DNA of 8,963 nucleotides from JBEKCP01 sp050014815 (GTDB lineage: Bacteria > Planctomycetota > Planctomycetia > Pirellulales > Thermoguttaceae). Under the pieces are notes generated by a model. That model worked only from the letters and a program-made list of their open reading frames with translations. It was not told the origin of the DNA and did no database searches. The stretch covers positions 1-8,963 of the forward strand of contig JBEKCP010000574.1 in the NCBI GenBank assembly GCA_050014815.1, given 5' to 3'. A program made the position numbers and the translations under genes. Below are positions 1 through 8,176 of the stretch, one piece after another; positions within the stretch are counted from its first letter, which is position 1; every line of letters starts with the position of its first letter.

Positions 1-9
1 TGGTATAAT
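1..9 (+). promoter_or_regulatory. Extended -10 promoter element
   Basis: The first nine bases read TGGTATAAT, a perfect match to the extended -10 consensus TGnTATAAT of housekeeping sigma factors. Transcription would start around position 15-17, leaving a leader of about 50 bases before the small gene at 66. Any -35 box lies outside the window. The element is well placed to drive the small gene and the rhamnosidase together. A match this short can arise by chance, and promoters of planctomycetes do not always follow this consensus. Confidence 0.45.
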
Positions 10-65
10 GGGGCCTGATGGCGGGGGGGGCGAGCGCGGTTTGATTTTCGACTAAGGAAGTGGCT

Positions 66-334
66 ATGGACCTAGACCGGCAAGCGATAGAGGAGGCACT
101 GGAGCAGATTAGCCCTGGTGAACCGCTTCCTGATGAAGACGGGGGTCGTCAAGTTCCTCCTCTTCCAGTTCGTTCTCTTCCAGTTCGTACTTGGATGATG
201 ATGAGTCGTCTTCCTCGGGCTACCCCGTGCAACTCGCCACCATCACAATCGACAAGCCCGAGGCGATCAACTTGAAAAGTCATTCAACAAAGATCGCGAT
301 GCAACCCAAGTACAAGGAGAACGCACATGCATAA
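66..334 (+). CDS. Small Ser/Asp-rich protein, frameshifted
   Basis: I do not recognise this family. From ATG at 66, with an AGGAAG ribosome site at 55-60, the frame encodes an acidic start (MDLDRQAIEEALEQISPGEP) and then DEDGG. After the G-run at 141-145 this frame becomes an unconvincing Pro/Arg-rich tail ending at 275. The frame of positions 146-148 instead gives a plausible protein: a run of serines broken by Phe and Tyr, an LDDDE cluster, more serines, then an ordinary-looking C-terminus (GYPVQLATITIDKPEAINLK onward) ending at TAA 332-334. One extra G, making six, would join the halves into about 89 residues with codon use typical of a real gene. No signal peptide or membrane segment is visible. 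The stop overlaps the start of the rhamnosidase gene, suggesting co-transcription. The break may be a homopolymer sequencing error, a real mutation or recoding. Confidence 0.5.
160..188 (+). repeat. Two-copy 15-bp tandem repeat in Ser linker
   Basis: The 14-base string CTCTTCCAGTTCGT occurs at 160-173 and again at 175-188, a period of 15 bases or five codons. In the restored frame the copies encode SSSSF and SSSSY. The period preserves the reading frame, as expected for a linker that grows or shrinks by slippage or unequal recombination. Confidence 0.75.
314..320 (+). promoter_or_regulatory. Ribosome binding site of the rhamnosidase gene
   Basis: AAGGAGA lies six bases before ATG 327, a near-ideal Shine-Dalgarno sequence that supports this start over internal ATGs. 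It sits inside the restored coding sequence of the preceding small gene, so ribosomes finishing that gene would stop within a few bases of the new start. Confidence 0.75.
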
Positions 335-3300
335 GTGTATTAGACTCGTCCTGTTGGCGAACCAACTCACCGTTACGTCAATCCTGTTAGGGGCAGAAAT
401 CTCGCCGCCGCAACACCTGCGTTGCGAGTTTCGGGTCGATCCGCTCGGTATCGACTGCCCTGCACCCCGTTTGTCCTGGTGGCTTGACGATGGTCGGCGA
501 GGCGCGGCTCAGACAGCCTATCGGATTTTGGTCGCTTCCAGCCCCCAGACGCTGGAGAAAGATCAGGCCGACCTCTGGGATTCCGGCGAGGTCAAGGGCG
601 ATAAGTCGCATCTCGTGAGTTATGACGGCAAAGCGCTGACACCTCATCTGAATTGTTACTGGAAAGTTCGGGTCTGGGATCAGGAGGGAAAACCATCGTC
701 CTGGAGCAAAGCCGCGCGTTGGAGCATGGGTCCAATGGGGGCGGAAGGTTGGGCAAATGCGAAGTGGATCCGGATGCCAGACGATGTCACCGCGCCTTGG
801 TCCGCTCCGCAAGGCTTCCATTCTCAAGTTGCCAGGGATCCAGATGCCATCAAGTGGGTCCAGGTGGAACTGGAAGCGGAATCCGCCATCGACCGGGTGG
901 TTCTTGGGGTTTGCGACAAGGGAATGGGATTCCCGGTCCGGTACCAGATCGAGGCCAGTGCGGACGCCGCCTTCACCGCCCCGATCATGCTGGCCGATCG
1001 AACAAGTCAGGACCAACCCAATCCTTGGCCAAGCAAGCAAGTCGCCATTCCGGTCAGCTCCAGTGTGCGAGGCCGCTATGTGCGGGTTACCGCGACCCGC
1101 CTCAAACAACAGGGTAAGGAGTACGACTTCCGGCTTCAACGCCTACAGGTGTTCGCCAAAGACAAGGATCTGGCCGCGGATCGTCCGGTGACGGCGCTGG
1201 ACGGCACTGATGCCTTCGGATGGAAGAAGGAGTACTTGACCAGCGTCCAACCCGACCCCGATGCAGGTCCCATTATGCCCGTCTTCCGTCGGGAGTTTTC
1301 GGTCACCCGTCCCCTGCGTCGGGCCATGCTGCACATATCCGGGTTGGGACACCATGAGGCCCTAATCGATGGGAAGAAGGTCGGACAAAACCTTCTGGAT
1401 CCACCGTGGACGCAGTATCCCAAGAGTATCGGTTATCGAACCCATGATGTCACCGCCGCGCTCGCGACCGGCAAGCATGTCCTGGGAGTCATGCTTGGCA
1501 ACGGCATGTACAACAGGTATGGGAAAAGCGGTCGCTACCAAAATGCGTCGCCAAAGTTTGGTCAACCCTGCTTTATCACCCTGCTACGACTGGAATATGC
1601 CGATGGTTCGATTGAAAAAGTGATCAGCGATGAAGCTTGGCGTTACACCCGTGGTCCGGTGACCTTCTCCTGTGTGTTTGGCGGCGAGGATCACGATCTT
1701 CGTCGCCTGCCGGAAAACTGGTGTAAAGCGGACTTTGACGGCGCCGCCTGGAAAACCGTAATTCCAGATATCAATCCCAAGGGAACGTTGAAATGGATCT
1801 GCCAAGAACCGATTCAGGCAACCGATCGGTTCAAACCCAAGACGATGGTTCAGAACCAGGATGGCGTCCTCATCGATTTCGGCCATAACTGCGCGCTGAT
1901 GCCGGTTCTGCGCCTGAGTGGACCGGCCGGCGCCAAGATCAGCATCTCCACCAGTGAAAGCGGTATCGCAAAACCTCGGCAGAGTTCTGCCGATGGCGGT
2001 CTCCACTACCAATGCACTTTGGCCGGACGAGGCGATGAGGAATTCCGTCCCCGCTTCATGTCCTGGGGATCGCGGTCGTTGATCGTTGAAGGCGCCACCC
2101 TGGACGGCAGCGGCGCCACGGTCCGCATCCTCGGCGCCGAGGGTTGGGCCCTGCGCTGTTCAGCGGACAATGTTGGTTCCTTCTCGTGCAGCGATGAAAC
2201 CGTGAATGCGATTGATCGCATCATTTATTGGTCGGTGCATTCCAACTTCCAACATGTCCTGACCGACTGTCCACACCGGGAAAAAATGGGATGGTTGGAA
2301 GTGAGTCACCTCATGGCGCCATCCATTCTGTTTCGATTCGGTGCCGCCAATTTCTATCGCAAGATCGAAGATGATATGGCCGACATCCAGGACAAGGACG
2401 GATTTGTCTCGACCATAGCGCCCTTTGCCACTTATGGCCGGGGCGGGTTTGGCGACTCCCCGGAATGGGGCAGCGCCTTCATCATCAATCCAGGGTTGTC
2501 CTGGCAGTTCACCGGTGATCGCAGTCCCTTGGACCAGCACTATGAGGCCATGAAGCGGTATGTCGGATACCTGAAGGGACGGATGAAGGACGGCATCCTG
2601 GCCTACGGTTTGGGTGATTGGATGCCGATCGAAAAGACCCCCATGCCCATTGTCGCCACCGCCACCTTGTACCATGACCTGGACCTGATGGCCAGGTACG
2701 CCCGCATCCTCGGCCAGGATGCTGACGCGAAAGATTTTGCCATGCAGGCCGCTGACGTTGCCAAGGCATTCAACGCCAAATTCTGGAAGGATGACGCGAC
2801 CGGTTTCGGTGAAGGCAGTCAATGCGCCCAGGCCATGCCGCTCTTCTTCGGCATGGTGGACGAGACCCACCGACCCGCTGCTTTGGCCCGCCTCATCGCC
2901 GACGCCAAGGCCAAGGGCCGCGCCACGGGCGGCGACATCGGCAATCGGTATATCCTCACGACCCTGGCCCAGGCCGGACAACAGGAACTGGTCTTCGCCA
3001 GCACGGTCAGCGGCAAAGGCGCCTACATGCCCCAAGGTCTCCAAGCCGTCAACGGTGGTCGCACCACCTTGGCCGAAGCTTGGGGCGGCGGCGCCTCGCA
3101 AAACCACTGCATGATCGGACACGTTCAGGAATGGCTGCACGGATATCTGGTCGGCATCCGTCCCGATCCGGACGCGCCCGGACTGAAGCATTTCCTCCTG
3201 GAACCGAACCCAGTGGGCAATCTGACCTGGGCCAAGGCGCATCATGACGGCCCTTATGGTCGCATCAGTCTGCACTGGCAACGGCAAAACGGGCAACTGA

Positions 3301-3488
3301 TCGTCGAATGTACCGTTCCACCCAACTCCACCGCAACCCTGCGCCTGCCAACCACGGATCCCAACGCCGTCCGTGAACAGGACAAACCGTTGTCTCAAGC
3401 GGCGGGCATAAGTTCCGTTGACAGTAAACCGACTCACATCACCCTGACGTTGGCTGCCGGCACCTACAAAATGACAGCGGCAAATTGA
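327..3488 (+). CDS. GH78 alpha-L-rhamnosidase, secreted
   Basis: This is a complete 1,053-residue glycoside hydrolase family 78 protein, which hydrolyses terminal alpha-L-rhamnose from glycosides or polysaccharides by an inverting mechanism. Residues 1-23 resemble a rather weak signal peptide, suggesting periplasmic or outer location. Residues about 28-135 form the N-terminal Ig-like domain with the family signature (CEFRVDPLGIDCPAPRLSW). Residues about 160-280 look like an inserted F5/8 type C (discoidin) domain, ending in GRYVRVTATRL and LQRLQVF. The rhamnosidase beta domain follows from about 310, and the (alpha/alpha)6 barrel from about 620. The motif DCPHREKMGW places Asp647 and Glu652 where GH78 enzymes carry the essential Asp and general acid; Glu917 in TTLAEAWGG fits the general base. 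A C-terminal beta domain (VPPNSTATLRLP) closes the protein. Length is within the range for large GH78 enzymes. The family and active-site residues are clear; substrate is not. Confidence 0.95.
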   Translation: MHKCIRLVLLANQLTVTSILLGAEISPPQHLRCEFRVDPLGIDCPAPRLSWWLDDGRRGAAQTAYRILVASSPQTLEKDQADLWDSGEVKGDKSHLVSYDGKALTPHLNCYWKVRVWDQEGKPSSWSKAARWSMGPMGAEGWANAKWIRMPDDVTAPWSAPQGFHSQVARDPDAIKWVQVELEAESAIDRVVLGVCDKGMGFPVRYQIEASADAAFTAPIMLADRTSQDQPNPWPSKQVAIPVSSSVRGRYVRVTATRLKQQGKEYDFRLQRLQVFAKDKDLAADRPVTALDGTDAFGWKKEYLTSVQPDPDAGPIMPVFRREFSVTRPLRRAMLHISGLGHHEALIDGKKVGQNLLDPPWTQYPKSIGYRTHDVTAALATGKHVLGVMLGNGMYNRYGKSGRYQNASPKFGQPCFITLLRLEYADGSIEKVISDEAWRYTRGPVTFSCVFGGEDHDLRRLPENWCKADFDGAAWKTVIPDINPKGTLKWICQEPIQATDRFKPKTMVQNQDGVLIDFGHNCALMPVLRLSGPAGAKISISTSESGIAKPRQSSADGGLHYQCTLAGRGDEEFRPRFMSWGSRSLIVEGATLDGSGATVRILGAEGWALRCSADNVGSFSCSDETVNAIDRIIYWSVHSNFQHVLTDCPHREKMGWLEVSHLMAPSILFRFGAANFYRKIEDDMADIQDKDGFVSTIAPFATYGRGGFGDSPEWGSAFIINPGLSWQFTGDRSPLDQHYEAMKRYVGYLKGRMKDGILAYGLGDWMPIEKTPMPIVATATLYHDLDLMARYARILGQDADAKDFAMQAADVAKAFNAKFWKDDATGFGEGSQCAQAMPLFFGMVDETHRPAALARLIADAKAKGRATGGDIGNRYILTTLAQAGQQELVFASTVSGKGAYMPQGLQAVNGGRTTLAEAWGGGASQNHCMIGHVQEWLHGYLVGIRPDPDAPGLKHFLLEPNPVGNLTWAKAHHDGPYGRISLHWQRQNGQLIVECTVPPNSTATLRLPTTDPNAVREQDKPLSQAAGISSVDSKPTHITLTLAAGTYKMTAAN

Positions 3489-3812
3489 GCCCAATCGGGC
3501 AAAGTCGGGGTTTCGGTCGAGGCCGTAGGGTCAAAAAACTGCGACGACCATGAAAGCAAGGCAGCACCTGGGGTTGTGACGTCCGACGCTGCTGAGATTC
3601 CATCGACCTGGCGTTCGGAGACGGTAGAGCGAGGTCTTCAATGTTGAAAAGACAAATCCGTTCGATGATTTGTTGCCTCCGCAGTTGCCTTGCCAGTTCT
3701 GTGGCAGGCCCAACGGCTTATTGACATCATGGTGTTTCACTGCCCCCAGGAAATCCGGCCGTCGGCAAGCCTGAGCGTTTGCTTCCCGACCGCGAGAACG
3801 CCGTTTGGCCCT
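3489..3812. other. Gap between convergent genes, no convincing gene
   Basis: This 324-base stretch separates the ends of two convergent genes. It holds a minus-strand open frame (3740-3531, 69 codons) that includes QNWQGNCGGNKSSNGFVFST and ends with a hydrophobic CCLAFMVVAVF. It has no good ribosome site and resembles no family I can name. Its wording reminds me of small dispersed hypothetical ORFs in Rhodopirellula-type planctomycetes, which may be parts of an interspersed repeat; that is an unverified impression. A short hairpin (GCCC-AATC-GGGC, 3489-3500) directly follows the rhamnosidase stop but has no T-run. A run of six A bases at 3533-3538 would be a U-run for minus-strand transcripts, but no strong stem precedes it. 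No clear terminator was found for either gene. Confidence 0.5.
3689..3708. other. Stem-loop in convergent gap
   Basis: CTTGCCA at 3689-3695 pairs with TGGCAGG at 3702-3708 around a six-base GTTCTG loop, giving seven pairs with one G-T wobble. It lies about 105 bases beyond the stop of the minus-strand lyase-like gene and could protect or end transcripts from either side. No T-run follows on either strand, so I do not call it a terminator. Confidence 0.3.
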
Positions 3813-6800
3813 TCACCTTGGAAAGAGACCGGCGGCGGCGCGCCGTGCTGAAGCGTCAAGACGACCGACCAGGAACTCGACGTTCTCGGAATCTGCGGTC
3901 GCTTGCAGCACGGGGACTTCGCTCCTCTTCGCGATCGTGGCGACAAACGTGACCTCGCACTTCGCGGGGCGAAGGATCATGCCGCGGCCGGTCGGCCTGG
4001 AGCCTCGACTCGATTCGGTTTCTGTGCGCAGTCGGAACTCATTGCTCTGCATCGCGGCGGAATCGCTCGGCGATATCGCGACCGACTGGATCACCGCCAA
4101 GGACTTGCCGGTGCCGGGCACCCGCCCCGTGTAGTACGTCTGTTGGCCATAGTCGACATAGCGCGCCCCGGTCGGCAGCGTCCAGGTCTTCTTGCCCTTG
4201 CCGCGAATCCGGTCGAGCACCACGAGAAGCACGTCGGCGCCCGAGCGGCCGGTAAGATCCACCGCGACCTGGCGCCGCGCCTCGATCGCCTGCCCGTCGG
4301 GGCGCTGATAGACGGGCGACATATCGATGTCCAGCAAGGCCGTGCCGGCCTTGCTGCTCTGGAAATCGACCACGCGGCAGAACCCGGTACTGGTTGCGCC
4401 TTCGATCTCTACGACGGCCTCGTGGCGGCCCTTGGGCGACGGGCCGTTGGTGATCCAGTCGCTGCCCAGGCCGCGCAAGAGCAGCGCGCCCGCGCGGGGC
4501 ACGAAGACCTCCGGGCTGATTAGCCGCGGCTTCTCGTCCCGCAACGCCACCTGGCATTGGATGTCGCGCTCTCCGCCGGCAAACATCGTAATGTTTGACT
4601 CTTCCCGGCTGGCGATCATCGGGTCGTCGGGACCGGACAAGCCGCGGTGCGGCATGTCGAGCGGATAGTTGACCAGCGCCGCCGCCAGCAGGATGCAGTC
4701 GAGTTGGCCGAGCTTATCGGGCAGGAACCGGCGCTGGAACTCGCGGGCCAGCGCAGGCTGCAGGTTCGCCGGCGCCATGCCCATCGACAGGCACAATTCC
4801 TCCGCCGAAAGATACGGGAGAGAGGCCCTCGGAGCCGCCGTTATCGCCGACGGGGTGTCGATGAAAAGCTGTTCGCCGCAGGCCACGCGAACCGCCGCGC
4901 CGAAGAGCAGCGAGCCGCGCACGTACCGGCCGCTGGCGCGAATCTCCTCGGCCACCCGCCGCAAGTGATCGCGGTAGACGTGCCGGCACATCTGGAGCGA
5001 GTATTCCGTGTCGGTCATCAGGCCGGTGTCCGCGTGGCGTTGGCGCGCGTCGTGCCAAACGGCGTGTTCCCACGCATAACGCTTTTGCATCGCCACGGCC
5101 CGCCACGCGTTGCCGGCGAGCAGGCAGGGACTGACGAGCGACCCGCTCATCTCCACGAGCATCCGGTGGCGGCCAGGCTCCAGAACGACGTTGACGCCGT
5201 TGTTCATCTCGCGGCCATTGAGCCACAGCCGCGACGCGCCGTCGGCCAGGAGATGTCGCCAGTCGAGCGTGCCTGCCTGCTGCCCGTCGGCCTGAAGCTC
5301 GCAGTAAAGATAATGAGTCGATTCCGGCCCGGCGTTGGGGAGGTGGATTGCTTGAAGCTTCGGACCGCAGCCCGGCGTGTCCTTGATCCATTGCGCCGGG
5401 AGCGGTTGGAAGTCGGACTGGCGGCCGCCCGCGGAGATCTTCACGCCCGGCCTGGCTCGCAGGTCCGCGAGCTTGTCGGGCGGCGCGGCCCCGGCGGCGA
5501 AAGGACCGGCAATCAGCCACTTGACGATCAGCTTGTCCACCTTCACGTCGTTCAGCGGCGCGCCGCTTTCCTCGCCGGGCCTTTCCTCGCCGGCAACGAT
5601 GACGGCCTCCGCCGGGGCTCGCGGCTCGGCCCAGCGAAATCGTCCCTTTTCGCCGACGAGCGAAAGGGCCGTCAACCCCGAGACATCGTACACTCCGCGG
5701 GCGGCCAGGTTGCCAATGCAACCCATTGACGGCGAGAACAAGCGGCCGTCGCTGAAAGCGCCGAAGAACGCGTTGGCCGCTCGCCGTGCTCGCCGCCATA
5801 GGGGACGGTGGTGGTCCGTTCCATCACCAGGGCGGCGGCGCGGCGGCCGTGCTCGGGATCGTCGAACAGGTGCGCCAGCAGCCCGTGCCCGACGGCAAGC
5901 TGCATCCCCGGCGTCCAGGTTGTCACCCACTCGACGCGCTGCTGAAACATGCGTTTGTGAGCCGCCAGTTGCTTGCGAATCGCCCGGATCACCTCGCGCC
6001 CGAAGTCGGTGCGGGCTTTCTCGCGGAGCGCGTCGAGCTGGAACTTGCGGCACAAGAGTCGCGGATGCTCGCCGGGAGCGAAGTGCGGATAGTCCGGTTT
6101 CGTCCAATCGACGTTCCAGCAGGCCCCGCCATGCCGCCCTTGCCGCGGTTCGTAGTTGAAGTGGCCGCGGTACAGCCCCTCGAACTGCGCGCGGTCGGGG
6201 GGAAACGTCAACTCGTACTCGCCGTAACCTCCGGCGACGTACTGGTCGTCGAACACGAGCATCTCGATCTTCAACTGGACCTCGCCGGAAGGGAGCTTTG
6301 AGTGGCCGACCACCCGGCCGACGTGGTTCCGCTTATTGTAGTTCGGCACGTAGCCGATGAAATCGGTCTCCCACGCTCCGCCGCGGCGCCGGACTTCGAT
6401 CTCCAGGTCGAACAAACTGCCGGTCTGCTCCGGCCTTGCCGCGGCGGAATCGTCGTCTTCGGCCGCTTCTTGTTTGGACGCCCAATGGCTGCCGTGGGCG
6501 GTTTGCCGGCCCAATACGCGCTGGACCGCCTTGCCGAGCACGAAACGGACGACCCCGTCGGCCGGCAGGCCGTTGCTATCCGCGCGCTCGGGCAGGTGAA
6601 AGGCCGGCGGCGCCGCCGGGGGCACGGCGCGGGCGAGATCCGCCTTCTCGAACAGAATGCCTTGGTTCGGCACGCACGCCGGCAGCGGCTTGCCGCTTTG
6701 CCGCTCGATCTTCGCGCGCGCCGTCTCCACGACCGCGCTGATGCCGGCGATGTCCTGCGCCAAAGCGCGGTTGAGCGCCGGCAGCGCCGCGGGATCGCCG

Positions 6801-8017
6801 ATGTCGCCCAGGACGCCGATCCACAGCTTGAGCTCCTCGGGATCGGGAAACAGCTTCCACTTGAGGATTCCCGCGACGATCGCCTCCGCGGCCGGCTTGC
6901 CCCACTGGCGGCAGGCGTCCGCGGCCGCCTGCTCGGTGACGGCGTCGCACTCGCCGTCGAGCGCCGCGGCGAGCACGGGTGCAAGGGCCGTTTGGCCCAT
7001 GGCCAGCAATCCCTCTCGCACTTCCTTGCGCAATGCTTCGATGCGAGGTGCTTCTTCGCGGCGCCTATCGAGGTCGTCTAACAGCCGCAACAGCGCGGCG
7101 GCGTGCTTTGCGTCGGCTTGACGGCGAATCGCCTTGGCGATCTCCAGCCGGGCGGCCGCCGTGGTGTGTGGTCCCGCGCCGGCGATAATAGCGTCGATCG
7201 CCGCGGCGCCGCCGCGGTGGGCTGCTTGCGCCGCCGCCGCCCGCACCGCGTCGTCCGGATCCGACGCCGCCTTCGACAATACCGCATCGACCTGCGGCCC
7301 CTCGCGGCGGGCGAGCTCCCGAACGGCGATCAGGCGGACCTGCGCATCGATCGATCCTGCCGCGCGGACCAGTTGCCCGGTGGCCTCCGCGGACTTCTTT
7401 CCGGCCAGCGCGGCAGCGGCTGCCGCGCGAATGTCCTTCGACGGGTCCTTCAGCGCGTTGGCAAGCATGCCGATCGCCTCGGAGGTGTCGCGGCGAGCCA
7501 CCGTCTCGATCGCCGCCATCCGCAGCGGCTCCTCTTCCTTGGCCAGAATGACGGACAAGAGCGACAAGGGAGCTTCCTTCCCGATCGCCCCAAGGGCTGC
7601 GATCGCCGCCACGCGAGCGTCGCGGTTCTCGTTCTGGCTCTCGGCGATGCCGACTAGAGGTTGGGCCGCGCGGCCGTCGCCGATCGCCCCCATCGCGCGG
7701 ATGCAGGCGATGCGAAAGTCCCGGTCCTTTTCCTGAAGGACAAGCCGAGCCAGGATCGGCACGGCGCCCCGCTGCCGCGCCGCGATAATCCGCTCGATTT
7801 CGCCTATCCGGGTGTCCTCGTTCGACAGCGCGCGCAACGACGCGTTGGACGACCAGGCGGCCCCGCCGCGAGAGCCCCGTTCGGAAGGGGCATCGGATGT
7901 CCGCGTCGCCCGGCAAAGGAAGACCGCCAGGCCGGCGATGACCACGGCCGTCAGTCCCCCCACGGCGATGCGCGGAGCGAGCGATCTCTTCGATTCGATC
8001 CTATCATGGCCGGTCAT
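3813..8017 (-). CDS. HEAT-repeat / heparinase II/III-like protein, frameshifted
   Basis: One gene of about 1,401 codons is split by a one-base shift near 5780. The first part runs 8017 to about 5780, the second from there to TGA at 3813-3815. Residues 17-35 form one hydrophobic segment (IAVGGLTAVVIAGLAVFLC) after a basic stretch, so the rest should lie outside the cytoplasm on a membrane anchor. Residues about 60-440 are HEAT-like helical repeats rich in A/L/R, a likely protein-binding scaffold. A beta-rich region follows (about 520-620), then HPRLLCRKFQLDALREKA (about 648-665), typical of the entry to heparinase II/III or alginate-lyase-type toroids. WTPGMQLAVGHGLLAHLFDD continues the helical part. 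After the break come a jelly-roll-like insert starting near WLIAGPF (about 832), more helices (about 980-1120) and a C-terminal beta domain with KKTWTLPTGARYVDYG. A polysaccharide lyase role is inferred from architecture; I cannot identify catalytic residues. The Shine-Dalgarno site supports the start. Confidence 0.7.
5777..5785 (-). other. Frameshift point in lyase-like gene
   Basis: Upstream, the frame reads TVPYGGEHGE and then turns into PTRSSALSATAACSRR. The frame one base back reads AANAFFGAFSDGRLFSP, which is plainly the continuation. The change falls in GGCGAGCGGCC (minus strand). Adding one G, to give GAG GCG GCC, restores a continuous protein. There is no slippery heptamer of the X XXY YYZ type here, so programmed shifting is unlikely. 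A deletion in the organism or an assembly error is the simpler reading. Confidence 0.8.
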
Positions 8018-8176
8018 GGCGTCCTCGTTTGGGTTGCTGCAAGAACACGCTGTCTCTGCGGAGTCGGCGTTCGCGACCCGGTAGTCGTCGCGTCTCGCAG
8101 TAATTCATGCTGTCTCGGTTGTCCTTCTCTTGGATGGTATGGTCTCGGGATTCAACTGTTGCAACCATGTTGGGGC
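8018..8176 (-). promoter_or_regulatory. Leader between kinase and lyase-like genes
   Basis: This 159-base gap on the minus strand separates the kinase stop from the lyase-like start. GAGGA at 8026-8022 sits four bases before ATG 8017 and acts as ribosome site. A weak inverted repeat (CGCGAC 8072-8077, GTCGCG 8087-8092) could fold in the leader. I see no good -35/-10 pair, so whether the lyase-like gene has its own promoter or is read through from the kinase gene is undecided. Confidence 0.45.

Noticed and set aside
1362..2012. Short minus-strand frames inside the rhamnosidase gene
   Set aside because: They lack ribosome sites and domains and lie opposite conserved parts of the enzyme.
2160..3494. 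Minus-strand open frame of 444 codons opposite the rhamnosidase
   Set aside because: It mirrors the codon pattern of the GH78 gene, has no recognisable domain, and the plus-strand protein has intact family motifs throughout.
4647..5729. Plus-strand open frame of 360 codons opposite the lyase-like gene
   Set aside because: It is Arg/Ala/Gly/Pro-rich antisense of a GC-rich gene and shows no domain; the minus-strand frame is protein-like across the whole region.
3813..6107. An independent 764-residue gene starting at 6107
   Set aside because: Its first 109 residues are Arg-rich antisense-like sequence overlapping the true reading frame of the upstream half; only the part after about 5780 is genuine.
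5672..8017. A complete 781-residue HEAT protein ending at 5672
   Set aside because: The last 36 or so residues are out of character; the real continuation lies in the frame starting near 5780.
8072..8092. Inverted repeat CGCGAC/GTCGCG as a terminator for the kinase gene
   Set aside because: The stem is only six pairs, the loop nine bases, and no T-run follows; chance is likely at this GC content.
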